A stretch of DNA of 64,000 nt from Photobacterium angustum (GTDB lineage: Bacteria; Pseudomonadota; Gammaproteobacteria; Enterobacterales; Vibrionaceae): positions 2,913,069 to 2,977,068 of the forward strand of contig NZ_MSCJ01000001.1 of the NCBI RefSeq assembly GCF_002954615.1, read 5' to 3'. Both the position numbers and the translations under genes were made by a program. Of the stretch, positions 21,870 to 35,964 are shown piece by piece (the first letter of the stretch is position 1; each line of letters starts with the position of its first letter). The notes beneath the pieces are model-generated. The model did not search any database, had not been told where the DNA came from, and was given only the letters and a program-made list of their open reading frames with translations.

Positions 21870-22667
21870 GTGGGAAGAATCATAGCGGTAGCAAATCAAA
21901 AAGGTGGTGTGGGTAAAACCACCACCTGTGTAAATTTAGCAGCATCCTTGGCTGCAACCCAACGTAAAGTGTTAGTGGTTGATCTTGATCCGCAAGGTAA
22001 TGCAACCATGGCCAGTGGGGTTGATAAATACCAAGTTGATGCCACCGCTTATGATCTTTTGGTCGAGGAAACGCCATTTAATGACGTTGTTATAAAAGAA
22101 ACGACGGGGGGCTATCACTTGATAGCCGCCAATGGTGACGTCACTGCCGCTGAAATAAAATTGATGGAAGTGTTTGCCCGTGAAGTACGTTTACGTACTG
22201 CACTTGCCAAGGTTCGTGATGACTACGACTATATTTTTATCGACTGTCCCCCTTCGCTAAACTTACTCACCATTAATGCCATGACAGCGGCTGATTCCGT
22301 ATTAGTGCCAATGCAGTGTGAGTATTTTGCTCTTGAAGGCTTAACGGCATTAATGGATACCATTAGCAAGTTAACTGCAGTGGTGAATAGTGAACTGAAA
22401 ATTGAAGGTTTACTGCGCACCATGTTTGATCCTCGTAACAGATTAGCTAACGAAGTCTCTCAACAACTGAAAAAACACTTTGGCGACAAAGTGTATCGTA
22501 CTGTTATTCCGCGTAATGTCCGTTTAGCAGAAGCACCAAGCCATGGTCGTCCTGCGATGTATTACGATAAGTATTCTAGTGGTGCGAAAGCCTATTTAGC
22601 ACTGGCGGGTGAAATGATCCGTCGTGATGAATTGGCATTACAAACGGTGACTTCTGAGGACGCATAA
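21870..22667 (+). CDS. parA: Chromosome-partitioning ATPase ParA (GTG start)
   Basis: A 265-residue deviant Walker ATPase with KGGVGKTTTCVNLA at the N-terminus, DLDPQGNA, and FIDCPPSLNLLTINA. The sequence is very close to the Vibrio ParA1 type. It positions and segregates the origin region together with ParB. The start is GTG with TTGAGG about eight bases upstream. It sits 16 bases after rsmG and 8 bases before parB. Confidence 0.97.
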   Translation: MGRIIAVANQKGGVGKTTTCVNLAASLAATQRKVLVVDLDPQGNATMASGVDKYQVDATAYDLLVEETPFNDVVIKETTGGYHLIAANGDVTAAEIKLMEVFAREVRLRTALAKVRDDYDYIFIDCPPSLNLLTINAMTAADSVLVPMQCEYFALEGLTALMDTISKLTAVVNSELKIEGLLRTMFDPRNRLANEVSQQLKKHFGDKVYRTVIPRNVRLAEAPSHGRPAMYYDKYSSGAKAYLALAGEMIRRDELALQTVTSEDA

Positions 22668-22675
22668 GGCTTTTC

Positions 22676-23575
22676 ATGAATTTTAATAAACGTGGTCTAG
22701 GCAAAGGTCTTGATGCCTTGCTTTCTACCAGTGCTGTCGCACAAGCCAAGCAACAAACCCAACAACAAACAGCACTTTCGACTTCAAACATCGACAGTGA
22801 ACTGCGTGAACTTGCGATTGAACTGCTGCAATCGGGTCAGTTCCAGCCGCGTAAATCGATGGCTGATGATACGCTTGCGGAGCTTGCAGAATCGATTCGA
22901 GCCCAAGGGATCATTCAACCTATTGTTGTACGTCGTTTAGCCGATCAAAGTTTTGAAATTATTGCCGGTGAGCGTCGTTGGCAAGCGGCTAAAATCGCAG
23001 GATTAACGACGGTGCCTTGTTTGGTTAAAAGTGTTGATGATCGCGCGACAATAGCTATTGCGTTGATTGAAAATATTCAACGTGAAGATCTTAATGTAAT
23101 AGAAGAAGCGGTTGCTTTAGCACGATTACAGCAAGAGTTTTCACTGACTCACCAGCAAATTGCTGAAGCTGTCGGAAAATCACGTGCAGCAGTCTCTAAC
23201 TTATTGCGTTTAAACCAGTTAAGCGAGCCTGTTAAACAATTAGTGGAGCAGAAAAAACTCGAAATGGGTCATGCAAGGGCTTTATTATCCTTAGATGAAA
23301 CACAACAGTTAGCTGCAGCACAAAAAATTGTCAATAATTTGTTAACCGTGCGTGAAGCTGAAAAACTGGTTAAAACACTTTTAAATCCATCAATACCTAA
23401 AGTACCTGCATCACAAAGTGAACATGTTGTTTTGTTACAAAATAGGCTAACTGAACAATTAGGCACTAAGGTGGCGATTAATCAAACTAAAAGTGGCAAA
23501 GGAAAAATCGTTATCAACTTTGATCAACAAGACAAATTAGAGCAGATTCTTGCAATGCTCGAGAATAAAATGTGA
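22676..23575 (+). CDS. parB: Chromosome-partitioning protein ParB
   Basis: A 299-residue ParB/Spo0J protein. The N-terminal motif RGLGKGLDALL is followed by the CTP-binding ParB/Srx domain (GERRWQAAKIAG and LIENIQREDLNVIEEA). A helix-turn-helix that reads parS (LTHQQIAEAVGKSRAAVSNLLRL) and a C-terminal dimer domain complete it. It loads on parS as a sliding clamp. The only parS-like sequence noticed in the window is inside recF. Confidence 0.97.
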   Translation: MNFNKRGLGKGLDALLSTSAVAQAKQQTQQQTALSTSNIDSELRELAIELLQSGQFQPRKSMADDTLAELAESIRAQGIIQPIVVRRLADQSFEIIAGERRWQAAKIAGLTTVPCLVKSVDDRATIAIALIENIQREDLNVIEEAVALARLQQEFSLTHQQIAEAVGKSRAAVSNLLRLNQLSEPVKQLVEQKKLEMGHARALLSLDETQQLAAAQKIVNNLLTVREAEKLVKTLLNPSIPKVPASQSEHVVLLQNRLTEQLGTKVAINQTKSGKGKIVINFDQQDKLEQILAMLENKM

Positions 23576-23621
23576 TGTTAAAGATGCAATTTTTGTTAAA
23601 AAACTAACATCATCGTGATCA

Positions 23622-23656
23622 AGTTAGAGTGTTGTCAAATCTAACTGTTTTTTTTA
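23622..23656 (+). terminator. Terminator after parB
   Basis: A 7-bp stem (23622-23628 with 23640-23646) with an 11-base loop is followed by a run of nine T. Confidence 0.75.
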
Positions 23657-23667
23657 CTGTTATTTGA

Positions 23668-23695
23668 TTGCAATCAATTTTATGAACCGTATAAT
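23668..23695 (+). promoter_or_regulatory. atp operon promoter candidate
   Basis: TTGCAA (23668-23673), a 16-base spacer and a perfect TATAAT (23690-23695) lie about 58 bases before the atpI start, just after the parB terminator. Confidence 0.6.
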
Positions 23696-23752
23696 TTTCG
23701 CTGTTTTCCCAAGCACGGATTGTGTAAAGGAATGGACTCGAGGAACGAATAC

Positions 23753-24142
23753 ATGGTATCGACGCTAGCTAAACCGGGACGCCAATTGGCAAAACGGTTG
23801 TTGTTATTACAATCTGGCGTCGTGATAGCAACGGCATTAACGGCAGTTTTTGCTGTCAATGTTGACTGGGGAATCTCTGCATTGATTGGTGGTGGCATCT
23901 TTGTTATTGCCAATGCTGTCTTCGCGATGTGTGCCTTCATGTTTAGTGGTGCCAGGAATGCACGGCTAGTCATGGCGTCATTTTATGGCGGAGAAGTGCT
24001 TAAAATTCTTATTACAGTCATCCTTTTTGCCATTGCTTACCTGTATATGGGAGTGGAACTTGTTCCCCTCAAACTAACCTATTTGCTGGCCCTTGGTATT
24101 AATATTTTTGGACCGGTTTTATTCATTAACAACAACAAATAG
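23753..24142 (+). CDS. atpI: ATP synthase accessory protein AtpI
   Basis: A small 129-residue protein with four hydrophobic segments. It is encoded first in the atp operon and is thought to help c-ring assembly. I choose the ATG at 23753 (MVSTLAKPGRQLAK), which has GAGGA eight bases upstream. An earlier in-frame start at 23720 would add an atypical polar leader. It is poorly conserved in sequence, as usual for AtpI; identity rests on position and membrane pattern. Confidence 0.9.
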   Translation: MVSTLAKPGRQLAKRLLLLQSGVVIATALTAVFAVNVDWGISALIGGGIFVIANAVFAMCAFMFSGARNARLVMASFYGGEVLKILITVILFAIAYLYMGVELVPLKLTYLLALGINIFGPVLFINNNK

Positions 24143-24147
24143 GATGA

Positions 24148-24954
<807 letters not shown>

Positions 24955-24967
24955 CGATTATTTGTAA

Positions 24968-25276
<309 letters not shown>

Positions 25277-25355
25277 TAAATCGTAATGTCAGCTTGTCTC
25301 AAGCTGACATTAAGTAGCAAATGGACTCTAGCAACCCTTTTAAAGGAGATGCGTT

Positions 25356-25826
25356 GTGAATATGAATGCAACTTTGCTGGGTCAAGCTATCGCTTTCTTC
25401 CTCTTCGTGGTGTTCTGCATGAAATATGTATGGCCACCGATTATGGAAGCGATTGAAGAACGTCAGAAAAAAATTGCTGACGGCTTGGCTGCCGCAGATC
25501 GCGCAGCTAAAGACCTTGACCTTGCACAAGCGAATGCTTCTGATCAACTAAAAGAAGCGAAACGCGCTGCGAGCGAGTTGATCGAGCAAGCAAACAAGCG
25601 TAAAGCTCAAATTATCGATGAAGCGAAAACGGAAGCACAAACTGAGCGTGAGAAAATCCTTGCGCAAGGTATGGCTGAAATTGAAGCGGAACGTAATCGT
25701 GCTCGTGATGAGTTAAGAAAACAAGTTGCAACTCTAGCTGTGATTGGTGCTGAGAAGATCATTGAGCGCTCCATTGATGTGGATGCTCAAGCCGATATTC
25801 TTAACAAAGTCACTGCAGAACTGTAA
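25356..25826 (+). CDS. atpF: ATP synthase Fo subunit b (GTG start)
   Basis: The 156-residue peripheral-stalk subunit. The single N-terminal membrane segment is [15 protein letters not shown], followed by a long charged coiled coil. The GTG start with AAAGGAG upstream gives [10 protein letters not shown], aligned with E. coli AtpF, which also uses GTG. The dimer connects subunit a to the F1 head through delta. Confidence 0.97.
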   Translation: MNMNATLLGQAIAFFLFVVFCMKYVWPPIMEAIEERQKKIADGLAAADRAAKDLDLAQANASDQLKEAKRAASELIEQANKRKAQIIDEAKTEAQTEREKILAQGMAEIEAERNRARDELRKQVATLAVIGAEKIIERSIDVDAQADILNKVTAEL

Positions 25827-25842
25827 TTAAAGGGGCAAGCAT

Positions 25843-26376
25843 ATGTCACAAATGACTACAATCGCACGCCCCTACGCTAAAGCAGCTTTTGACTTTGCGG
25901 TCGAGACGAACCAACTAGCACAGTGGGCAGAAATGCTGAACTTTGCTAGTGAAGTAGCAAAAAATGACACTATGCAGGATGTACTGGATAGCGGATTTGC
26001 TGCGGATAAGCTAACTGAAATTTTTGTTTCAGTATGCGGTGAGCAACTCGATGAATTCGGTCAAAACCTTCTAAAGGTGATGGCTGAAAATGGACGCCTT
26101 AAGGCGCTACCTGATGTCTGTGATGAATTCATGCTGATGAAACATGAGCATGAGCACACCATCGAAGCGACAGTAATTTCTGCTATTGCTTTAGATGATA
26201 ATCAACTAGATGCCATTAGCGTGAAACTTGAGCAGCGTTTAGCGCGTAAAGTTATGCTGACTTGCAGTGTAGACGAGACCCTGATTGCCGGGGTTGTAAT
26301 TAGAGCTGGAGACCTTGTTATCGATAACTCTGTACGGGGCAAATTGAACCGTCTGAGCGATACTTTGCAGTCTTGA
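25843..26376 (+). CDS. atpH: ATP synthase F1 subunit delta
   Basis: A 177-residue stalk subunit that joins b2 to the alpha3beta3 head. The N-terminal [16 protein letters not shown] and the C-terminal [19 protein letters not shown] are the family signatures. It follows atpF by 16 bases and precedes atpA by a short spacer. Confidence 0.97.
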   Translation: MSQMTTIARPYAKAAFDFAVETNQLAQWAEMLNFASEVAKNDTMQDVLDSGFAADKLTEIFVSVCGEQLDEFGQNLLKVMAENGRLKALPDVCDEFMLMKHEHEHTIEATVISAIALDDNQLDAISVKLEQRLARKVMLTCSVDETLIAGVVIRAGDLVIDNSVRGKLNRLSDTLQS

Positions 26377-26392
26377 TTTGGGGAATTGGAGC

Positions 26393-27934
26393 ATGCAACT
26401 TAATTCCACGGAAATTAGCGCACTGATCAAACAACGTATTGAAAACTTCAACGTTGTAAGTGAAGCGCGTAACGAAGGTACTATCGTTTCTGTAAGCGAC
26501 GGTATTATTCGTATCCATGGCCTTGCTGACGTAATGCAAGGTGAAATGATTGAACTACCAGGCGGACTATTCGCACTAGCACTTAACCTTGAGCGTGACT
26601 CGGTAGGTGCAGTTGTAATGGGCCCTTATGCTTCTCTACAGGAAGGTATGAAGGTAACCGGTACTGGTCGTATTCTTGAAGTACCTGTAGGTCCTGCGCT
26701 ACTTGGTCGTGTTGTAAACACACTAGGTCAGCCTATCGATGGTAAAGGTCCAATTGAAACAGAGACATTCTCTCCTGTTGAAGTAATTGCACCGGGTGTA
26801 ATCGATCGTAAATCTGTTGATCAACCAGTACAAACTGGTTACAAAGCAGTTGACTCAATGATCCCAATCGGCCGTGGTCAGCGTGAGCTTATCATCGGTG
26901 ACCGTCAGACTGGTAAAACAGCGATGGCTATCGATGCCATCATCAACCAGAAAAACTCTGGTATCTACTCTGTGTATGTGGCTATTGGCCAGAAAGCTTC
27001 AACTATCGCTAACGTAGTTCGTAAGCTGGAAGAGCACGGCGCACTGGAAAATACTATCGTAGTTGTAGCATCAGCATCAGAAGCTGCTGCGCTACAATAC
27101 CTAGCACCATACTCTGGTTGTGCGATGGGTGAGTACTTCCGTGACCGCGGCGAAGATGCACTGATCGTATACGATGACCTGTCTAAGCAGGCTGTTGCTT
27201 ACCGTCAAATCTCACTATTGCTTAAGCGTCCACCTGGTCGTGAAGCATTCCCTGGTGATGTTTTCTACCTTCACTCTCGTCTTCTAGAGCGTGCTTCTCG
27301 TGTAAGCGAGCACTACGTTGAGAAATTCACTAATGGTGAAGTGAAAGGTCAAACTGGATCGCTAACGGCACTACCGATTATCGAAACCCAAGCGGGTGAT
27401 GTATCGGCATTCGTACCGACTAACGTTATCTCTATCACCGATGGTCAGATCTTCCTACAAACAGAGCTATTCAACGCTGGTATTCGTCCTGCTGTTGACC
27501 CAGGTATCTCTGTATCGCGTGTAGGTGGTGCTGCCCAAACCAAGATCATCAAGAAACTGTCGGGTGGTATTCGTACCGCACTTGCACAGTACCGTGAACT
27601 TGCAGCGTTTGCACAGTTCTCGTCTGACCTTGATGACGCAACTAAGAAACAGCTAGATCATGGTCAGAAAGTAACTGAACTGATGAAGCAAAAACAATAC
27701 GCGCCAATGTCTGTATTTGAGCAAGCGGTTGTTATCTTTGCAGCTGAAAAAGGCTACTTGAATGATGTTGAGCTAACTAAGCTTGCTGATTTCGAAGCAG
27801 CGTTACTTTCTTACGCGAAAGGTCAGTTTGCTGAGCTTGTAGCTCAGATAGATGAAACGGGTGCTTACAACGATGAAATCGCTGCGCAGTTTGCAAAACT
27901 GCTAGAAGATTTCAAAGCGACCCAGACTTGGTAA
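26393..27934 (+). CDS. atpA: ATP synthase F1 subunit alpha
   Basis: A 513-residue non-catalytic nucleotide-binding subunit. Walker A is GDRQTGKT, and the C-terminal signature [14 protein letters not shown] carries the arginine finger. I use the ATG at 26393 ([16 protein letters not shown]), the normal N-terminus, with GGGGA about eight bases upstream. An upstream in-frame TTG at 26378 is disregarded. Confidence 0.98.
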   Translation: MQLNSTEISALIKQRIENFNVVSEARNEGTIVSVSDGIIRIHGLADVMQGEMIELPGGLFALALNLERDSVGAVVMGPYASLQEGMKVTGTGRILEVPVGPALLGRVVNTLGQPIDGKGPIETETFSPVEVIAPGVIDRKSVDQPVQTGYKAVDSMIPIGRGQRELIIGDRQTGKTAMAIDAIINQKNSGIYSVYVAIGQKASTIANVVRKLEEHGALENTIVVVASASEAAALQYLAPYSGCAMGEYFRDRGEDALIVYDDLSKQAVAYRQISLLLKRPPGREAFPGDVFYLHSRLLERASRVSEHYVEKFTNGEVKGQTGSLTALPIIETQAGDVSAFVPTNVISITDGQIFLQTELFNAGIRPAVDPGISVSRVGGAAQTKIIKKLSGGIRTALAQYRELAAFAQFSSDLDDATKKQLDHGQKVTELMKQKQYAPMSVFEQAVVIFAAEKGYLNDVELTKLADFEAALLSYAKGQFAELVAQIDETGAYNDEIAAQFAKLLEDFKATQTW

Positions 27935-27978
27935 TTGGTTGGTGATCGCTTGCGATCACCTTCTAACGGAGAGTAACG

Positions 27979-30284
<2,306 letters not shown>

Positions 30285-30301
30285 GCTAATTAGGAGGCGA
30301 C

Positions 30302-30724
30302 ATGGCAGCGATAACTTTCCATTTGGAAGTAGTCAGTGCTGAGAAACGTCTGTTCTCTGGTCGTGCTGAAAATATTCAAGTAACGGGTAGTGAAGGTGAG
30401 CTAGGTATTCATGCCGGTCACACGCCACTACTTACAGCTATTACCCCAGGCATGGTACGTATTACCAAGCAAGGTGGTGAGGAAGATGTAATCTATCTTT
30501 CTGGCGGTATGCTTGAAGTTCAGCCTTCTGCAGTGACGGTATTAGCCGATACAGCTATTCGTGGTGTTGATTTAGACGCCGCGAAAGCAGAAGAAGCTAA
30601 ACGTCAAGCTGAGGAGCGTATCCATAATCAGCATGGCGATATTGACTTCGCACAGGCAGCCAGTGATTTAGCGAAAGCTATTGCTCAGCTTCGAGTGATT
30701 GAACTAACTAAACGCGCACGCTAG
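30302..30724 (+). CDS. atpC: ATP synthase F1 subunit epsilon
   Basis: A 140-residue rotor subunit with an N-terminal beta-sandwich ([33 protein letters not shown]) and a C-terminal helical hairpin that can inhibit ATP hydrolysis. AGGAGG lies close before the ATG. It is the last gene of the atp operon, followed by a strong terminator. Confidence 0.97.
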   Translation: MAAITFHLEVVSAEKRLFSGRAENIQVTGSEGELGIHAGHTPLLTAITPGMVRITKQGGEEDVIYLSGGMLEVQPSAVTVLADTAIRGVDLDAAKAEEAKRQAEERIHNQHGDIDFAQAASDLAKAIAQLRVIELTKRAR

Positions 30725-30743
30725 TCTGACGCTAAAGTAATAT

Positions 30744-30773
30744 AAAAAGCGACCATTAAGGTCGCTTTTTTTA
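30744..30773 (+). terminator. Terminator of the atp operon
   Basis: Stem AAGCGACC paired with GGTCGCTT around an ATTAA loop, followed by a T-run. Confidence 0.9.
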
Positions 30774-30966
30774 TTGCTAAAAATCTTACTGATTGATGTT
30801 GTTTGGGGATATTTATTATTACAAAAATGATTTTCGATTAAGACTTTTGCGAGGTATACCTGTTATTTCTTAGTGAGAATTAAATAATTACGCTTAAACC
30901 CAGTAAAACTTGACGGTACAATACCAACTAAATAACAAATTTATGCATCAAGAGGGACATCCCATC

Positions 30967-32325
30967 ATGAGCTTCAGTGCTGTGATTTTAGCTGCGGGAA
31001 AAGGCACCCGTATGTATTCTAACTTGCCAAAAGTGCTTCATACTTTAGCAGGAAAGCCGATGGTCAAACATGTGATTGACACATGTAATGATCTTGGTGC
31101 GAAAAATATTAATTTAGTTTATGGCCATGGTGGTGACACCATGCAACAAGTATTGGCTCAAGAGTCAGTCAATTGGGTACTACAAGCCGAGCAATTAGGG
31201 ACAGGGCACGCGGTTAATCAAGCGACCCCGAACCTTGCTGATGATGAAAAAGCACTGATTTTATACGGTGATGTGCCACTAATTAGTGCACAAACGTTAG
31301 AAAACCTGCTTGATGCTCAGCCTGACGGTGGCATTGCCTTACTGACTGTTGTTCTTGATGATCCGAGCGGCTACGGGCGTATTGTGCGTCGTAATGGCCC
31401 CGTAGTTGCGATCGTAGAGCAAAAAGATGCCACTGAAGAGCAAAAGCTCATTAAAGAAATCAATACAGGTGTCATGGTAGCTAATGGCGGTGATCTTAAG
31501 CGTTGGTTAGCGGCGCTTAAAAATGATAACGCGCAAGGTGAATATTACCTAACCGATATTATTGAGATTGCCCATGATGAAGGTCGTGCAGTCGAAGCTG
31601 TTCACCCTGTTAGCCCAATTGAGGTTGAAGGTGTAAATAACCGTATTCAGTTAGCGCGCCTTGAGCGAGCTTTCCAAGCTCAACAAGCCGAGCGTTTATT
31701 AGAGCAAGGTGTGATGTTACGTGATCCTTCTCGTTTTGATTTACGTGGCGAATTACAATGCGGTACCGATGTTGAAATTGATGTTAACGTGGTGATTGAA
31801 GGCAGCGTTAGTATTGGTGATAACGTCGTGATTGGCGCCGGTTGTGTGCTTAAAGACTGTGAGATAGATGATAACTCAATTATCAGCCCATACAGTGTGA
31901 TTGATGGCGCGACGGTAGGTGAAGCCTGTACGGTCGGTCCATTTGCTCGTTTACGTCCAGGTACGGAGCTTCAAACTCAAGCGCATGTGGGTAATTTTGT
32001 TGAAATCAAGCAAACGCGCTTAGGTGAAGGCTCTAAAGCGGGTCATTTGACTTACCTTGGTGATGCTGAGATTGGTGCTAACGTCAATATCGGTGCCGGT
32101 ACTATCACTTGTAACTACGATGGTGCGAACAAATTTAAAACTGAAATTGGCGATGATGTGTTTGTTGGCTCAGATACTCAACTTATCGCTCCTGTTAAAG
32201 TCGCAAGCGGTGCAACCATTGGTGCTGGTGCTACGATTAATCGTAATGTCGGTGAAGGTGAGTTAGTGATCACTCGCGCACCAGCACGAACAATTCAAGG
32301 CTGGAAACGCCCAACCAAGAAGTAA
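30967..32325 (+). CDS. glmU: Bifunctional N-acetylglucosamine-1-phosphate uridyltransferase / glucosamine-1-phosphate acetyltransferase
   Basis: It makes UDP-GlcNAc for peptidoglycan and lipopolysaccharide. The 452 residues comprise an N-terminal uridyltransferase ([25 protein letters not shown]) and a C-terminal left-handed beta-helix acetyltransferase ([14 protein letters not shown]-like VGNFVEIKQ). I place the start at the ATG at 30967 ([16 protein letters not shown]) with GAGGG about ten bases upstream. An earlier in-frame start at 30910 would add an unrelated 19-residue leader. It has its own terminator. Confidence 0.97.
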   Translation: MSFSAVILAAGKGTRMYSNLPKVLHTLAGKPMVKHVIDTCNDLGAKNINLVYGHGGDTMQQVLAQESVNWVLQAEQLGTGHAVNQATPNLADDEKALILYGDVPLISAQTLENLLDAQPDGGIALLTVVLDDPSGYGRIVRRNGPVVAIVEQKDATEEQKLIKEINTGVMVANGGDLKRWLAALKNDNAQGEYYLTDIIEIAHDEGRAVEAVHPVSPIEVEGVNNRIQLARLERAFQAQQAERLLEQGVMLRDPSRFDLRGELQCGTDVEIDVNVVIEGSVSIGDNVVIGAGCVLKDCEIDDNSIISPYSVIDGATVGEACTVGPFARLRPGTELQTQAHVGNFVEIKQTRLGEGSKAGHLTYLGDAEIGANVNIGAGTITCNYDGANKFKTEIGDDVFVGSDTQLIAPVKVASGATIGAGATINRNVGEGELVITRAPARTIQGWKRPTKK

Positions 32326-32348
32326 TTTTCAATTACGTTATCATTTTT

Positions 32349-32378
32349 AAAGCAGGAGTTTCTCCTGCTTTTTTTTAT
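32349..32378 (+). terminator. Terminator after glmU
   Basis: A perfect 10-bp stem (32349-32358 with 32362-32371) with a 3-base loop is followed by a T-run. Confidence 0.9.
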
Positions 32379-32474
32379 TCTTTATCTCCTAATATCACCA
32401 CTATATTCCTCTAGCTTTTTCCACTCCAATAGTTATTTCGAGAGAAAAATTATACCGAATCTGCATATTTGTTA

Positions 32475-32524
32475 TTGATCGATTAATTTTTAAAACGCTA
32501 TACTAAGTTTCAAATCGAAACTTA
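32475..32524 (+). promoter_or_regulatory. Promoter and palindromic operator of the DeoR-type gene and glmS
   Basis: TTGATC (32475-32480), an 18-base spacer and TATACT (32499-32504) form a promoter candidate. An 8-bp inverted repeat with a 5-base spacer (TAAGTTTC at 32504-32511 and GAAACTTA at 32517-32524) starts at the last base of the -10 and covers the likely transcription start. A further half-site-like TTTCAAAACTT lies just before the ATG. Binding by the adjacent DeoR-type protein is inferred. Confidence 0.6.
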
Positions 32525-32543
32525 ATCTATCATTTCAAAACTT

Positions 32544-33317
32544 ATGTCTAAACGTAATACACAACAACGTCGCCATGCTATTGCAGCTATGGTTGGTATT
32601 GAAGGCGAAGTTAGTGTGGATACACTTGCTAGTCACTTCTCGACCTCTGAGGTCACAATTCGTAAAGATCTTGCAGCGTTAGAAAGTTCTGGCTTATTAC
32701 TACGCCGATACGGTGGCGCTATTGCTATGCCGAGCGAAATAGTTGCAACTGACTTAGAAGAGAAAGTTTCAGAGCGAAAGTTAGCGATTGCGATTGCTGC
32801 CGCTGATCAAATCCGAGATCACAATCGCATTATCGTTGATTGTGGTAGTACAACAGCAGCATTAATTAACCTACTAAGCACTAAACAAGGCTTAGTCGTA
32901 ATGACTAATTCTTTGCAAGTCGCGAATGCACTAAATGCACTTGAAAATGAACCGACCTTATTGATGACGGGCGGTACATGGGATCCGCATTCAGAATCCT
33001 TCCAAGGCAAAGTTGCAGAATCTGTATTGCGTTCATACGACTTTGATCAGTTGTTTATTGGTGCTGATGGTATTGATATCACGCGTGGCACAACCACCTT
33101 TAATGAGCTGACAGGATTAAGTCGAGTGATGGCGGAAGTCTCTCGTGAGGTGGTGGTCATGATTGAGTCTTGTAAGGTTGGACGAAAAATTCCGAATTTA
33201 GAGTTAGCGTGGCAAGGGATCGATACTTTAATTACCGATGATGGCATGAGTGATGCTGATACTGTCGCGATAGAACAACAGGGTGTGCGAGTGATTCGTG
33301 CCTGTAGTGAACAATAA
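32544..33317 (+). CDS. DeoR/GlpR-family transcriptional regulator upstream of glmS
   Basis: A 257-residue DeoR-family repressor. The N-terminal winged helix-turn-helix (VSVDTLASHFSTSEVTIRKDLAALESSG) is followed by the sugar-phosphate-binding DeoRC domain with VDCGSTTAAL and GADGID motifs. The gene lies 22 bases before glmS on the same strand, so it probably controls amino-sugar synthesis in response to a phosphorylated sugar and represses itself through the palindrome at 32504-32524. The effector is unknown. Confidence 0.88.
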   Translation: MSKRNTQQRRHAIAAMVGIEGEVSVDTLASHFSTSEVTIRKDLAALESSGLLLRRYGGAIAMPSEIVATDLEEKVSERKLAIAIAAADQIRDHNRIIVDCGSTTAALINLLSTKQGLVVMTNSLQVANALNALENEPTLLMTGGTWDPHSESFQGKVAESVLRSYDFDQLFIGADGIDITRGTTTFNELTGLSRVMAEVSREVVVMIESCKVGRKIPNLELAWQGIDTLITDDGMSDADTVAIEQQGVRVIRACSEQ

Positions 33318-33339
33318 CAAGTTGTAAAGGATAGCAGTT

Positions 33340-35175
33340 ATGTGTGGGATTGTAGGTGCGGTAGCACAACGTGATGTAGCAGAGATCTTAGTCGAAGGTT
33401 TACGTCGATTAGAATATCGCGGGTATGACTCAGCTGGTCTTGCCGTTGTTGATGAACAATTTAAATTACAACGCTTACGACGTATGGGGAAAGTTCAAGC
33501 CTTAGCCCATGCCGTTAATGAAACGCAAGTTATTGGCGGAACGGGGATCGCGCATACACGATGGGCAACACATGGCGAACCCTCAGAAGCTAACGCCCAC
33601 CCTCATATCTCTGGTGAGCATATAGCGATTGTTCATAATGGGATTATTGAGAATCACCAAGCATTGCGTGATCTATTACAACAACGAGGTTATGTTTTTC
33701 ATTCTCAAACCGATACTGAAGTGATTGCACATTTAGTTGAGTGGGAACTGCGAACTGCCGATTCTTTATTAGCCGCTGTGAAGCAAGCTGTAGCTCAACT
33801 GGAAGGCGCTTATGGTACCGTAGTAATGGATAGTCGCGATCCGGAACGTTTGGTTGTTGCACGCTCTGGTAGCCCGTTGGTGATTGGTTTGGGTGTGGGT
33901 GAAAACTTTATTGCGTCTGATCAATTGGCTTTGCTGAATGTGACTCGTCGCTTTATGTTTTTAGAAGAAGGTGATGTTGCCGAAGTCACCCGTCGTGATA
34001 TTCGGGTGTTTAATCAACAAGGCGAGTTGGTTGAACGTGAAGTCACCGAATCTAACATTCAACATGATGATACGGATAAAGGTCATTATCGTCACTACAT
34101 GCAAAAAGAGATCTTTGAGCAGCCAAGTGCTTTGATTAATACTATGGAAGGTAGGATACGCAACAATCGTGTGATCTTGGAAAGTTTTGGTAATGAAGCG
34201 AAAACGATCTTTGATCATGTTGAGCATATTCAAATTATTGCTTGTGGTACCTCCTATAACGCAGGCATGGTGGCACGTTACTGGTTTGAATCTATTGCAG
34301 GAATTAGCTGTGATGTTGAAATCGCCTCTGAGTTTCGCTACCGCAAATTTGTTACCCGTCCAAATAGCTTATTGATCACCCTTTCTCAATCAGGTGAAAC
34401 GGCAGATACCTTAGCGGCACTGCGTTTAGCAAAAGAAAAAGGCTATATGGCAGCGATGACAATTTGTAACGTTGCAGGCTCATCTTTGGTACGTGAATCT
34501 GATTTAGCTTTTATGACCCGCGCGGGGGCTGAAATTGGGGTAGCATCAACTAAAGCGTTTACTACGCAGTTAGTCGCGTTATTAATGCTTGTAACTGCGT
34601 TAGGTAAGCAGCAAGGTACGATTGATAATGAGCAAGAAGAAAAGATTGTTCATTCACTACAGCAATTGCCAAGCTTTATTGAGAAAGCATTAACGCTTGA
34701 TAAGCCGATTGAGCTATTGGCTGAAGAATTCAGTGATAAACAGCACGCATTATTTTTAGGTCGTGGTGAGTTCTACCCTATTGCGGTTGAAGCTTCACTT
34801 AAATTAAAAGAGATCTCGTACATTCATGCAGAGGCTTATGCGGCGGGTGAATTAAAGCATGGTCCACTTGCGTTAGTTGATGCTGAAATGCCTGTGATCG
34901 TGGTAGCTCCTACCAATGATTTATTAGAAAAACTCAAATCCAATATTGAAGAAGTACGTGCTCGAGGTGGCTTACTGTATGTGTTTGCCGATAGTGAAGC
35001 AGGGTTTGAAGAGACCGACGGCATGAAAATTATGACCATGCCGAGTGTGGACGAAATCATCGCACCGATTTTTTATACCATTCCTATGCAGTTGTTATCG
35101 TATCACGTGGCTTTAATTAAAGGGACTGATGTCGATCAGCCTCGCAATCTAGCCAAAGCCGTGACTGTTGAATAA
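33340..35175 (+). CDS. glmS: Glutamine--fructose-6-phosphate aminotransferase (isomerizing)
   Basis: First enzyme of the hexosamine pathway, making glucosamine-6-phosphate from fructose-6-phosphate and glutamine. It has 611 residues. The N-terminal glutaminase has the catalytic Cys directly after Met (MCGIVGAV). Two SIS domains carry CGTSYNAG and SQSGETADT, and the end is NLAKAVTVE. An AAAGGA site precedes the ATG. No glmS ribozyme, a Gram-positive feature, is expected or seen. Confidence 0.98.
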   Translation: MCGIVGAVAQRDVAEILVEGLRRLEYRGYDSAGLAVVDEQFKLQRLRRMGKVQALAHAVNETQVIGGTGIAHTRWATHGEPSEANAHPHISGEHIAIVHNGIIENHQALRDLLQQRGYVFHSQTDTEVIAHLVEWELRTADSLLAAVKQAVAQLEGAYGTVVMDSRDPERLVVARSGSPLVIGLGVGENFIASDQLALLNVTRRFMFLEEGDVAEVTRRDIRVFNQQGELVEREVTESNIQHDDTDKGHYRHYMQKEIFEQPSALINTMEGRIRNNRVILESFGNEAKTIFDHVEHIQIIACGTSYNAGMVARYWFESIAGISCDVEIASEFRYRKFVTRPNSLLITLSQSGETADTLAALRLAKEKGYMAAMTICNVAGSSLVRESDLAFMTRAGAEIGVASTKAFTTQLVALLMLVTALGKQQGTIDNEQEEKIVHSLQQLPSFIEKALTLDKPIELLAEEFSDKQHALFLGRGEFYPIAVEASLKLKEISYIHAEAYAAGELKHGPLALVDAEMPVIVVAPTNDLLEKLKSNIEEVRARGGLLYVFADSEAGFEETDGMKIMTMPSVDEIIAPIFYTIPMQLLSYHVALIKGTDVDQPRNLAKAVTVE

Positions 35176-35183
35176 TATAAAAT

Positions 35184-35212
35184 AAAAAAGACGCAACTTG
35201 CGTCTTTTTTTA
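35184..35212 (+). terminator. Terminator after glmS
   Basis: A stem of ACGCAA with TTGCGT, extended by A- and T-runs (35184-35196 with 35198-35210), ends the operon. Confidence 0.9.
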
Positions 35213-35377
35213 TCGGCATTCTTGTTAAGGTTTATCGTGTTGCGAAATAAAAAAATGCCTGATTATCCATACGATGTGCGATTCAAATTAAGAATAAAAG
35301 TCTGCTTTGATTTTATCTTATTGAATAGTAAGCATTAAAAAAATTGAAAAATTGGCTCATCATCTGCACTGCAACAA

Positions 35378-35399
35378 ATAGTGAAGCGTTCTTCACTAT
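35378..35399. promoter_or_regulatory. Perfect inverted repeat upstream of the first XRE gene
   Basis: Arms ATAGTGAAG (35378-35386) and CTTCACTAT (35391-35399) are perfect with a CGTT spacer. The repeat lies 17 bases before the ATG at 35417. It is a good candidate operator for autoregulation by the XRE protein; a hairpin in the mRNA leader is the alternative. Confidence 0.6.
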
Positions 35400-35416
35400 C
35401 TGATTGGAGAAGGTGT

Positions 35417-35794
35417 ATGACAGAGCCAAAGACAAAGATTGCCGCTAGGATCAAAGAGGCTCGTGAGTGGAAAGGATTAACCCAAGTACATATGGCCCAG
35501 CAGTTAAAAGTCGCTCGCCAAACGTATCTTGATCTAGAAACCGGAAAAACAGAGCCTAAAGTACGATTATTGTCTGAGATCTCTGAGATCACCGAGCGAC
35601 CATTAACTTGGTTTGTTTATGGTGATGAGGGGATAGAAATTTTAGAAAGTGAGTACAAGGAAGAAATTGATCGCTTATTGCAATTTTTTAGTCGTTTACC
35701 ACATTCTGCTCGTCACGTTATTTTGCAGCAATGTATTAACTTAGCGAGTTTCATGGCGGAATACACTCGTGCTTTAACACATAAAAATAAGTAG
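35417..35794 (+). CDS. XRE-family helix-turn-helix regulator (first of a tandem pair)
   Basis: A 125-residue protein with an N-terminal XRE/Cro-type helix-turn-helix (IKEAREWKGLTQVHMAQQLKVARQTYLDLETGKTEP). A conserved tail follows (RPLTWFVYGDE) and then a helical C-terminal part of about 50 residues, probably for dimerisation. The ATG at 35417 is chosen because GGAG lies seven bases upstream. An in-frame GTG at 35381 lies inside the palindrome and is unlikely. The next gene is a clear paralogue. No toxin partner is visible. Target unknown. Confidence 0.85.
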   Translation: MTEPKTKIAARIKEAREWKGLTQVHMAQQLKVARQTYLDLETGKTEPKVRLLSEISEITERPLTWFVYGDEGIEILESEYKEEIDRLLQFFSRLPHSARHVILQQCINLASFMAEYTRALTHKNK

Positions 35795-35964
35795 CCTGAA
35801 TTAAGATACTCTTTTGTGTCTACTTAACTGTTCATCCTTATCTTTTTATTGTCTAGCTTTGCTGGCAGTGAACATGACGCATCACATTTCTGTGCTAGTA
35901 CCCATAGACATCTATTTGGTCGAAGAATAGTTTAAGTAAAGTTTATGTGTTGAGTGCGGTATAA

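Noticed and set aside
23720..23752. Longer atpI starting at 23720
   Set aside because: The internal ATG at 23753 has a proper ribosome site and the family N-terminus; the extra residues are polar and atypical.
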